Assembly: GCA_964556115.1 (NCBI GenBank)
Contig: CAZKVC010000011.1
Coordinates: forward strand, 21,689-85,688
Direction: 5' to 3'
Origin: Parvularcula sp964556115
GTDB lineage: Bacteria > Pseudomonadota > Alphaproteobacteria > Caulobacterales > Parvularculaceae
Length of the DNA stretch: 64,000 bases
The notes under the pieces were generated by a model. That model worked only from the letters and a program-made list of their open reading frames with translations, was not told the DNA's origin and did not search any database. The first letter of the stretch is position 1, and each line of letters opens with the position of its first letter. This document shows positions 1 through 6,416 of this stretch, one piece after another. The position numbers and the translations under genes are program-made.

Positions 1-362
1 ACGATGAATGGCGAGACGCGGGACCCGAACGGTTCGACCTTCTGAATTCGCTACTGAAGTTTGAACTGCAACCGGGCGACAGTGCGCTACAGCTTATCCT
101 TCTGGAACGCGAAGCCGTCGATCAGTTCGCACTGAAACTTACGCCAAGCCTTGAAGCATCCAACCTCAGCCGTACTGAGAAGGCCAAGCACATTTTGCGT
201 GAGATCGCGCAAGGTCCGTTCATTCCGAAACCTGAGCAGATGGAGCGCGTGAAGGCGGCTGTCCCAGGCATTCGGAAGCGCGAAATCGAAGCAGCAAGAA
301 CAGCTACTTTGCCCGACGAATGGAAGGGCAGGGGACGCCGGAAAACGTCCCAAGACGATTAG
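1..362 (+). CDS. Hypothetical protein, 5' end outside window
   Basis: An open frame is uninterrupted from the left edge (first full codon at base 3) to a TAG at 360-362, about 119 residues. The visible part is rich in charged residues. It contains a likely helical stretch with Lys/Glu/Arg and a basic, polar C-terminus ending in Asp-Asp. No start codon is in the window and I do not recognise a family. Its position upstream of the excisionase-like gene makes it probably part of the same element. The gap from 363 to 512 shows no other gene. Confidence 0.5.
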   Translation, partial: DEWRDAGPERFDLLNSLLKFELQPGDSALQLILLEREAVDQFALKLTPSLEASNLSRTEKAKHILREIAQGPFIPKPEQMERVKAAVPGIRKREIEAARTATLPDEWKGRGRRKTSQDD

Positions 363-512
363 CGCACTGGGACATTTCTTTTTTCGTCTGGCGACGACCT
401 GCTGAAACCCGCATAGCGGCTGGCTTCTCGAGCCGCTTCCGAAATAGCCAATTTCTGGGCCGTTTCTTTTAAATGGCCACAAATTTCATTCCGCCCAAGG
501 AACGAGCATCTT

Positions 513-537
513 CTCCTTAGTTCGCAACGCTAAGGAG
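513..537 (+). promoter_or_regulatory. Hairpin that occludes the Shine-Dalgarno of the xis-like gene
   Basis: CTCCTTAG (513-520) and CTAAGGAG (530-537) form a perfect 8-bp stem with a 9-nt loop. The 3' arm contains AAGGAG (532-537), which sits 8 nt before the GTG start at 546, so the folded mRNA would hide the ribosome binding site. Translation of the HTH gene may therefore be conditional on melting, transcription-coupled ribosome loading or a trans factor. The pairing is seen in the sequence; the regulatory role is inference. Confidence 0.5.
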
Positions 538-545
538 CATCCCTC

Positions 546-785
546 GTGGCCTCGTTCACACCGTCCCATTCTGATCACCTCGACTGCCTCATCGATGAGA
601 AGCAGGCGGCTACGTTCGTAGGCTATACCGTCCGTTCTCTGCAGAACTGGCGGTATCGCGGCGGCGGGCCACCCTTCATCAAGTTCACAAACCGCACGGT
701 GCGCTATCGCCGCCGCGATTTGATCGCATGGGCGGAGGCTCGTCTTGTGACGAGTACGGCTGATGCCGACCAGCGCCTTTCCTAA
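546..785 (+). CDS. AlpA/excisionase-like helix-turn-helix protein
   Basis: This 79-residue protein has the layout of MerR-type HTH_17 excisionases. A short N-terminus leads to the Glu-Lys-Gln-Ala-Ala helix near residues 18-22 and a recognition segment containing SLQNWRYRGGGPPFIKF (about 31-47). A basic RYRRRDL segment then leads into a final helix. Members of this family bind DNA to direct excision by the cognate tyrosine integrase or regulate element genes. The GTG start at 546 is chosen because AAGGAG lies 8 nt upstream. The integrase is about 4 kb away on the opposite strand. Function as xis rather than as a transcriptional regulator is inferred. Confidence 0.7.
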   Translation: MASFTPSHSDHLDCLIDEKQAATFVGYTVRSLQNWRYRGGGPPFIKFTNRTVRYRRRDLIAWAEARLVTSTADADQRLS

Positions 786-824
786 TCGGTTTTGCCTCCG
801 CGGGGTTGACCGCACCTCGGAGGA

Positions 825-925
825 TTTTGGGGCCGCGTGCCTTGAAATGGGGCGGGCGAAAGCCCGCCCCATCACCGGCCGCGAAGCGGCCCCAAAACAA
901 AAGCGGTCTCAGCGCGAAGCGCTCC
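825..925 (+). repeat. Cluster of strong inverted repeats upstream of the replication genes
   Basis: Several stems are packed into about 100 bp. TTTTGGGGCCGC (825-836) pairs with GCGGCCCCAAAA (886-897), 12 bp perfect. Inside it, ATGGGGCGGGC (847-857) pairs with GCCCGCCCCAT (862-872) around a GAAA tetraloop. GGCCGC (877-882) pairs with GCGGCC (886-891), which competes with the 12-bp outer stem. AGCGC (911-915) pairs with GCGCT (919-923). Such structure between xis and rep could be a transcription attenuator/terminator for the upstream gene or a single- or double-strand replication origin. The pairing is visible; the role is inference. Confidence 0.6.
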
Positions 926-960
926 TAACCCCAGTTCGAACCAGCAAGAAAGGAACTAAA

Positions 961-1299
961 ATGTACACGAACCAAATAGCAACCTGTCGGAACAGCGCGT
1001 GCGATGCCTTGCATGGCAACATCAGTCACGGTCGGGCCTCAATCGACTTCAAGGCGGTTCTAAACCCTTCGGACAGCCCGAACGCACCTGCCTATCGCCT
1101 CTACGGTATCTGCCCCTATTGCCCCTTAGATCACCATATCGGCGACGCTTGGCTAGTCAAAGAAGGCCAGCGGTCCGCGCTTCGTCTGGTCTTCAACAGC
1201 CCACTGATCACCATCAACGGCACCTTCTATGCCGACCCGAACAGCAATGGCGGCTTCTCCATCACCCCTCGTCGCAAGCGCCGCCGGAAGGCCGCGTGA
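961..1299 (+). CDS. Small Cys-motif hypothetical protein of the element
   Basis: This is a 112-residue protein. The ATG at 961 is chosen because AAAGGAA precedes it. Cysteines at about 9, 14, 51 and 54 (a C-x4-C and a C-P-Y-C pair) could form a zinc ribbon. The C-terminus is strongly basic (RRKRRRK), suggesting nucleic-acid contact. It lies directly upstream of the replication initiator, separated by a perfect hairpin, so it may be an accessory replication or regulatory protein. I do not recognise the family. Confidence 0.6.
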   Translation: MYTNQIATCRNSACDALHGNISHGRASIDFKAVLNPSDSPNAPAYRLYGICPYCPLDHHIGDAWLVKEGQRSALRLVFNSPLITINGTFYADPNSNGGFSITPRRKRRRKAA

Positions 1300-1306
1300 G
1301 TTCCCA

Positions 1307-1334
1307 AGGAGGGGGTCCTGTATCACCCCCTCCT
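1307..1334 (+). promoter_or_regulatory. 10-bp perfect hairpin between small gene and rep
   Basis: AGGAGGGGGT (1307-1316) pairs with ACCCCCTCCT (1325-1334) around an 8-nt loop. It starts 8 bp after the TGA of the small gene and ends 20 bp before the rep ATG at 1355. No U-tract follows, so a simple intrinsic terminator is unlikely. The 5' arm includes AGGAGG, so the stem may instead control translation of rep or serve as an origin-type structure. Confidence 0.45.
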
Positions 1335-1354
1335 AGAAATACAGAGCACAGACA

Positions 1355-2668
1355 ATGATCCTTCTTCATCAGGGCGTCGATAGTTTCGACGTGACGTTTG
1401 AGACAAACATTTCGCGTTCTGTCACTAAACTGCTGGCCGAAACGCAGGGCGTGGCACGGGAGCGCAAAGAACATCAGCTTAGGGACGTTGGAAGCAAGAA
1501 ATTCTACGTCGAAGAAACTGGCGGGGCAGGGGGATTCCGCTACCGCCTCGATACTGGGCTATTCGGCGCAACGTGGTTCCTTAAGGAGCCGAACGCTTCC
1601 GACCCGTGGGGCGTGAAGGTGTCGATCAAGTCCCTTCCTCTTGCTGTCAAAGGGCTTGGTAAGTGCCTTCAGGAAGTGGAGGAGTGTCTGCAAGCCCTCG
1701 AATGTGCCGCGCTTGGCCCTCAAGGCAGCTCAATCGCGCGGCTCGACTATGCGCAGGATTTCCTCCTCCTGGGCTTCGAACCCGACGCGACGCGCCTCGT
1801 CACGCACTCACGCATGGGGCGCGCGAGCGACGAAGAGCTACAGGAAGGAGGCGCAGGGCACCTCACCCATGCGCTCCGTATCGGGAAAATGCCCGGTAAG
1901 CAGGTCGCGATCTACGACAAGCGGCGCGACGTGATCGCGAAGCATAAGCGCGAATGGTGGGAAATCTGGAACGCCAACCTCAAAGCCGCAGGGCTGCCCC
2001 CTATCACGCAGGATGGCACGAAGGGGGCAATCTGGCGGTTCGAGGTGAGGGCCGGGAAGAAGTGCCTGAAAGGTGCGGGCGCGCGCACCTTGGCAGAGCT
2101 GCGCGACAAGGGGCTGTCGGTTCTATCCGAGGTCGCAGCGACGATCCGCTACGCCGAACCGACCACGGACCAAAACCGCGCAAGGTGGCCCGATGCACCA
2201 ATCTGGCAGGCTGTTCGTACCAATCTAAAGAGCGCGACCCTATTCGGCCCCCTAGTAACCCCTAGGGGCAACGTAGGGGGTCCCAAAGGGGCTGTTGGGG
2301 GTCTTCTTAGGGGTCCCAGGGGGGCGATTGAGGAGGGAGGTGAGGGGCATTCAAGGGGTTTCCGTGGGGAGTATTATGGGGGCGACCATGAGCTCGTGCG
2401 CATAAGCTGCCTAGGAAGCCATTCGCAGGCTCCTAGGCTCGAAGCTAGGATCAAGGAGCTGAAGCTCGCACAGCAGAAGGAGTACCTGCGCAAGCAGCTG
2501 ATCGGCTGCAGCGCTTCGCTCGCCTATCTAGAAGGCTACGAAGAAGAGAAGCCGAGCCGTGCTGCGGAATATGTTACCGATGGCATCTTGGACGAGATCG
2601 ATGCCGATCCCGCGCGGTTTTCAGAAAAGGTTCGCACGGCCAAAGCGCGGTACGCAGATATTAAGTAA
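1355..2668 (+). CDS. RstA-like replication initiation protein
   Basis: This 437-residue protein resembles the replication initiation factor family (Rep_trans/RstA type) of filamentous-phage-like and integrative plasmid elements. These proteins nick one strand and start rolling-circle replication. Supporting features are an N-terminal 'GVDSFDVTFE' strand, an 'IARLDYAQDF' segment (about 128-137), 'KQVAIYDKRRDVI' (about 184-196) with candidate catalytic Tyr, and 'IWRFEVRAGKK'. From about residue 300 the protein becomes a Gly/Pro/Arg-rich linker encoded by a G-tract region, then a helical C-terminus. No clear Shine-Dalgarno precedes the ATG. The family call is moderately confident; the nicking residue is not proven. 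Confidence 0.7.
   Translation: MILLHQGVDSFDVTFETNISRSVTKLLAETQGVARERKEHQLRDVGSKKFYVEETGGAGGFRYRLDTGLFGATWFLKEPNASDPWGVKVSIKSLPLAVKGLGKCLQEVEECLQALECAALGPQGSSIARLDYAQDFLLLGFEPDATRLVTHSRMGRASDEELQEGGAGHLTHALRIGKMPGKQVAIYDKRRDVIAKHKREWWEIWNANLKAAGLPPITQDGTKGAIWRFEVRAGKKCLKGAGARTLAELRDKGLSVLSEVAATIRYAEPTTDQNRARWPDAPIWQAVRTNLKSATLFGPLVTPRGNVGGPKGAVGGLLRGPRGAIEEGGEGHSRGFRGEYYGGDHELVRISCLGSHSQAPRLEARIKELKLAQQKEYLRKQLIGCSASLAYLEGYEEEKPSRAAEYVTDGILDEIDADPARFSEKVRTAKARYADIK
2259..2324 (+). other. Palindrome and G-tract array inside rep (possible G-quadruplex/origin)
   Basis: CCCCTAGGGG is a perfect palindrome at 2259-2268. Five G-runs follow: 2276-2280, 2288-2291, 2297-2301, 2310-2313 and 2319-2324, with loops of 7, 5, 8 and 5 nt. 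GGGGTCCCA is repeated within the block. Four-layer G-tracts at this spacing fit the G-quadruplex consensus on the rep coding strand. Initiators of rolling-circle elements often nick inside or beside their own gene, so this is a candidate origin. The sequence pattern is direct; function is inferred. Confidence 0.45.
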
Positions 2669-2908
2669 CCAGCTGCATCATAAAGGTTCACTGGAACGGG
2701 CTAAAGCGAGAGCGTTCGTGGCGGCAGACCGCCCGGGTATTCTCCCTAGAGGGGTTGGCTGCCAGATACGATAGGGCCGGACGATGGGTTTCACCCAGCT
2801 TCTCCCGTTGCCCTTCAAGACGTTTCGAGGCTCGTCCGGGGGGAAAATGTAGAGTGGACGACAGTCGCGAACGGTTGCTCAATAACCTGACGCTTCGGAG
2901 GGGCTTGA

Positions 2909-4759
2909 ATGAGGCTGACCAAGATAATCGTTGAGAATTTTCGAGGGTACCGCGAGCGTACCGAAATCGGTATCGGTACCTTGACCTCCATCATTGGAAA
3001 GAATGACGTCGGTAAGAGTACGATCATGGAGGCGTTGGCGATCTTCTTCGAATGTGATGACATCAAGATCGAGAGTTCGGATGTAAACGTCCATCGCCGC
3101 GACGACGAATGCAGGATCTCTTGCGTGTTCGAGGGGCCTTTCAATCCTCTTGTAATTGATGCGTCAGCTGAAACGACACTTGCAGATGAGTTTCTCCTGA
3201 ATGCAGATGGCTTCCTCGAAGTTGTAAAGAGTTGGGATTGCAGGGCTACCAGCGCCAAACCAAAGTGTTCAGTGTACGTTCGGGCTTTTCATCCTAGCGC
3301 GGATGGGGTCGGGGATTTATTGAGCCTGACAAACTCGAAATTGAAGACCACTGCCAAGGCGGTAGGAGTTGACCTCAAATCGGCTGACGTAAAGCAAACC
3401 AGCAACGTCTCACTACGCAAGGCCATCCGTCTTGCGGTCGGCGACCTGAACCTACAGGAGCGGGACGTTCCTTTGACCGGTGGCAGCGGCAAGGAGGTAT
3501 GGGATGTTCTGCAAAAACGTCTCCCAGCCTTTGCGCTGTTTAGATCCGACCGGCCGAGTAGAGATGACGATCCAGAAGCCGCCGATCCAATGAAAGTTGC
3601 GGTTCAAGAAGCTTTGGCGTCGGTGGAAGCGGAGATTGAAGAAGTTAGGCGTCAAGTTCGAGACCGGGTCGTTGAGGTGGCGCGCCGTACAATGGACAAG
3701 GTTCGTGAAATGGACCCAGAATTGGCGCAGCAATTGAACCCGACTTTCAAATCCGAGCCCAAGTTCGATGGTTTTAAGATGGCGCTTACGGGCGAGGAAG
3801 ATATCCCGATCAATAAACGTGGAAGCGGTGTCCGTCGACTGATCCTCCTTAACTTCTTTCGGGCCGAGGCGGAGCGCCGCAGAGAGCTCGGAGAGCATCC
3901 GAGTATAATCTACGCCATCGAAGAGCCGGAGACATCTCTTCATCCAGACAAACAGCGGATGCTAATCGGAGCTCTTCGCGAACTCAGCGAGGCACCAGAA
4001 ACTCAGGTGCTTCTCACGACCCATGCGCCTGGTCTCGCTTCTCTTCTGCCAAAAGACAGCATTCGTTTTGTAAACCGAAGAGAAGATGGGCATCCTATCG
4101 TTGATTTCGGAGAGGAGGTGCTGGAGAATGTAGCGAACGCGCTTGGTGTGATGCCTGATATTAGGCGGAGGCCTAACGTCATTGTTTATGTCGAGGGGCC
4201 AAACGACATAAAGTTTCTTAAGCATATTTGCTCTATGTTGCGTGAATATCACCCCCATCTTGTTTGTATTTCTACGGATCCGCGTGTCGCTTTTGTTATG
4301 GCTGGTGGTTCAACATTACAGGACTGGATTGAGCAGCGTTTCTTAAAAGGCTTTGATTGTTCGGAAGTGCATATATATGATCGCGATGATAAGGATAAGC
4401 CAACTTACCAGTCTGCAGTTGATCTCGTCCAATCTAGGCCGCGAACATTTGCCACCTTAACCAACAAGAGGGCTATGGAGAACTACCTTCACGAGGATGC
4501 AGTGAAGGTGGCTTTCGACGTTCCAATCAAAATCGAAGACTGGAGCGATGTTCCAGGAGATGTACATCGCGCGCTTCAGGAACAATCGAAGCAAGCGACT
4601 ACTAAAAAACAAATTCCCAACAAAAGAAACATCAAGAGAACTCTGAATGATAAAGTCGCGTCCGCGATGACGTTAGAGATGCTCTCTGATCGGGACCCTG
4701 ACGAAGAAGTTTATGGCTGGCTGTTCAAAATAAAAGATTTTGCTAATCAGACAGAATAA
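2909..4759 (+). CDS. OLD-family ATP-dependent endonuclease
   Basis: This 616-residue protein joins an SMC/ABC-type ATPase to a C-terminal TOPRIM nuclease. Walker A is GKNDVGKST (30-38). The Walker B segment YAIEEPETSLHP lies near 334-345 and the H-loop TTHAPGL near 370-376. The TOPRIM glutamate is in VYVEGPNDIKFL (about 425-436) and its acidic pair in YDRDDKD (about 489-495). OLD proteins cut DNA and are common in anti-phage systems. No GajB-type helicase, retron or PARIS partner is adjacent, so this is a stand-alone class 1-like OLD. GGAGGGG lies before the ATG. The gene is AT-richer than its surroundings. It is likely defence cargo; phage specificity is unknown. The 240 bp before it contain no gene that I can see. 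Confidence 0.85.
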   Translation: MRLTKIIVENFRGYRERTEIGIGTLTSIIGKNDVGKSTIMEALAIFFECDDIKIESSDVNVHRRDDECRISCVFEGPFNPLVIDASAETTLADEFLLNADGFLEVVKSWDCRATSAKPKCSVYVRAFHPSADGVGDLLSLTNSKLKTTAKAVGVDLKSADVKQTSNVSLRKAIRLAVGDLNLQERDVPLTGGSGKEVWDVLQKRLPAFALFRSDRPSRDDDPEAADPMKVAVQEALASVEAEIEEVRRQVRDRVVEVARRTMDKVREMDPELAQQLNPTFKSEPKFDGFKMALTGEEDIPINKRGSGVRRLILLNFFRAEAERRRELGEHPSIIYAIEEPETSLHPDKQRMLIGALRELSEAPETQVLLTTHAPGLASLLPKDSIRFVNRREDGHPIVDFGEEVLENVANALGVMPDIRRRPNVIVYVEGPNDIKFLKHICSMLREYHPHLVCISTDPRVAFVMAGGSTLQDWIEQRFLKGFDCSEVHIYDRDDKDKPTYQSAVDLVQSRPRTFATLTNKRAMENYLHEDAVKVAFDVPIKIEDWSDVPGDVHRALQEQSKQATTKKQIPNKRNIKRTLNDKVASAMTLEMLSDRDPDEEVYGWLFKIKDFANQTE

Positions 4760-4799
4760 TCGCCCTAACCATCATTTTTTCTGTGTTGAGAGGGTGATT

Positions 4800-6053
4800 T
4801 CACAGGGTATGGTTCATCTGCCGATGCTCGCTGTTACGCAACACTGCTTCGGCTACGGTATTTGCAGCGGCTACCAGAACGCTATCGAGGTTGACGATGT
4901 AGCGCGAGGTGATTGTGCCTTTGGCATGCCCTAGGAGCGAGGCAATTGTGTTGTCAGCATATCCAAGATCGCCCGCGACCGATGCGAACGAGCGGCGAAG
5001 GGTGTGGAGCGTCACGTCCTCGAACCCCGCGCGCTTCGCGATCCGCTTCCAGCCTGTCGGCATCCCTGCAAACGGCTTGTCGCCAGCGCTCGAGGGGATG
5101 ACGTAGGGGCATCCCTCGACGGGCTCGACAGTGGCGAGGACGTCGAAGAACGGCCTGCCGAGAGGGCGGACCGACGTTCCCTCTTTCGTATCTTCGAACC
5201 GCACGCAGGACCCATTGCGGTCGAGTTCGGACCACTTGAGGTTCACCAGCTCGCCCAGGCGGAAGCCTGACAGCATGATGAGCCAGACGCCTTTGACGAC
5301 CTGCCAGCTTTCGCCTTCTGCCTCGGCTTCGCGGAGCGCTTGGCCCAACCGTCCGTACTCTTCCGAAGACAAGCGGCGTTCCTTGCGCTGATAGGATGGT
5401 TTGTCCGCGCCGAAGGCAGGGTTGAAGGGAATGTGCCCCTTGGCAACCGCACGGCTTAGGATGCCACCGAGAAGCCCCGCCGTGCGGGTCGCGGTTCCTG
5501 CGCCACCCTGCACGCGGATCAGGCCGCGCTTCTTGCCGCTCGCCCCTCTGTAGGCCGTCTTGCCTAGGGTTACGTCCTCGATGAACTGGTTCACATCCGC
5601 AGTGGTCAGGTCCTTCACGCGGCGCTTGCCGAGAAGGGGTTTGATATGCCGCTCAATGCGGCCCCGGTCGGTTTCGAGGGTTGAGGGCTTCTTCGGCCTG
5701 CCGCCCTTGCCCTTGATCAAGCCCTTCTCCGCAGCAGCTAAATAGTCGTCGCAGAGCTCGGCGATGGTGATGCCGCCCCGCTCCTGCCGTTCCAGCTCCT
5801 TCGGGTCCTGTCCTGTTTCCATGACCCGCAGGAAGTCGCGTGCGCGATCGCGGGCCTGTTCCGGTGTGAAGGGGCCGTGCGCGCCAATGGTCGAGCGCTT
5901 CGTCTTTCCGTCGAGCTTGCGTTGCACGACGTATTTGATCGTCCCTGATGGGAAGACACGCACTCCGAACCCCTGAAGGTCGCTGTCCCATACGAAGTAG
6001 GGGGCGTCCTTCGGCTTCAGCCCCTTCAGCATTCTCATTCCGATCTTCGGCAT
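4800..6053 (-). CDS. P4-type tyrosine integrase
   Basis: This 417-residue site-specific recombinase has a DUF4102-like arm-binding N-terminus (about 1-90), a SAM-like core-binding domain (about 95-215) and a C-terminal catalytic domain. The catalytic set is visible: Arg265 in SGFRLGEL, Lys290, His350 and Arg353 in LHTLRRSFAS, His376 in LLGHAKGT, and the nucleophile Tyr385 in TSRYIV. It catalyses integration and excision at the adjacent tRNA-Arg att site, 160 bp from its start codon. Three 9-bp direct repeats lie between gene and att site. It is convergent with the OLD gene, leaving a 40-bp gap. Confidence 0.93.
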   Translation of the reverse strand: MPKIGMRMLKGLKPKDAPYFVWDSDLQGFGVRVFPSGTIKYVVQRKLDGKTKRSTIGAHGPFTPEQARDRARDFLRVMETGQDPKELERQERGGITIAELCDDYLAAAEKGLIKGKGGRPKKPSTLETDRGRIERHIKPLLGKRRVKDLTTADVNQFIEDVTLGKTAYRGASGKKRGLIRVQGGAGTATRTAGLLGGILSRAVAKGHIPFNPAFGADKPSYQRKERRLSSEEYGRLGQALREAEAEGESWQVVKGVWLIMLSGFRLGELVNLKWSELDRNGSCVRFEDTKEGTSVRPLGRPFFDVLATVEPVEGCPYVIPSSAGDKPFAGMPTGWKRIAKRAGFEDVTLHTLRRSFASVAGDLGYADNTIASLLGHAKGTITSRYIVNLDSVLVAAANTVAEAVLRNSEHRQMNHTL

Positions 6054-6068
6054 CCCAAACCCCGTTTA

Positions 6069-6097
6069 GTGGAAGCGTAGTGGAAGCGGTGGAAGCG
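6069..6097. repeat. Three 9-bp direct repeats between integrase and att site
   Basis: GTGGAAGCG occurs at 6069-6077, 6080-6088 and 6089-6097. The block lies just upstream of the integrase start and about 115 bp from the tRNA fragment. Direct repeats at this position are typical of arm-type integrase or excisionase binding sites, and may also autoregulate int. Binding is inferred. Confidence 0.6.
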
Positions 6098-6213
6098 AAA
6101 CGGTGAGAAATGCCGCGTAGCCCCTTCGCCTGCTTTACGCCCAAAAGCCTAATGTCTATGCAGGTTTAGCGAAAGTTTGAGCACAAGGGAGAAATCCTGA
6201 GAACCCCTCTCAG

Positions 6214-6263
6214 TTGCCCTCCGAAGGCAGAGGTCATAGGTTCGAATCCTATTGGGTGCGCCA
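6214..6263 (+). other. Right attachment site: 3' half of tRNA-Arg(CCG)
   Basis: The fragment runs from the anticodon stem to the CCA end. Stem TTGCC/GGCAG (6214-6218/6226-6230) encloses a 7-nt loop with anticodon CCG at 6221-6223. The T-arm is ATAGG-TTCGAAT-CCTAT, and the acceptor strand is followed by GCCA, with CCA at 6261-6263. The matching acceptor 5' strand (GCACCCA) and a D-arm are absent upstream. A CTGAGA/TCTCAG hairpin (6197-6213) abuts the fragment instead. This is the expected junction left by integration into the tRNA gene. A degenerate tRNA pseudogene is the alternative. Confidence 0.8.
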
Positions 6264-6416
6264 TTTGCGCTCCGGATACGGTCGGCCTTCCTGGCGGGGT
6301 GGGTTTCGCCTTCAGGCCTAGCCAGTTCCGAGGCAGCTGCTGTCTTCATCTTCGGTTGACCAAGCCGGCTGCAGTGTCATCTCATCTTACGAGCAGACCC
6401 GGACGAGCAGCGCGCC

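Larger units (their letters stand above)
1..6263. mobile_element. Right part of an integrative element in tRNA-Arg(CCG)
   Basis: The block contains, in order, an excisionase-like HTH gene, a structured non-coding region, a small Cys-motif gene, an RstA-like replication initiator, an OLD-family nuclease and a tyrosine integrase. It ends at a tRNA-Arg(CCG) 3' half with no 5' half. Housekeeping genes begin about 150 bp beyond that fragment. Elements that insert into tRNA genes rebuild the tRNA at one end and leave a displaced 3' copy at the other. The intact tRNA and left end are therefore inferred to lie outside the window. The OLD gene is visibly more AT-rich than its neighbours, which suggests separately acquired cargo. 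No conjugation or phage structural genes are visible, so the element may be a satellite or integrative plasmid-like form. Confidence 0.75.

Noticed and set aside
486..875. Minus-strand frame across the excisionase-like gene and hairpins
   Set aside because: It reads through the inverted-repeat cluster, has no good start site, and the plus-strand HTH gene has an SD and family motif.
2230..2400. CRISPR-like or iteron array in rep
   Set aside because: The GGGG-rich units differ in length and spacing and lie in a translated reading frame; no repeat-spacer pattern is present.
2909..4759. Gabija (GajA) assignment for the OLD protein
   Set aside because: No GajB-type UvrD helicase gene lies on either side; a stand-alone OLD is the simpler call.
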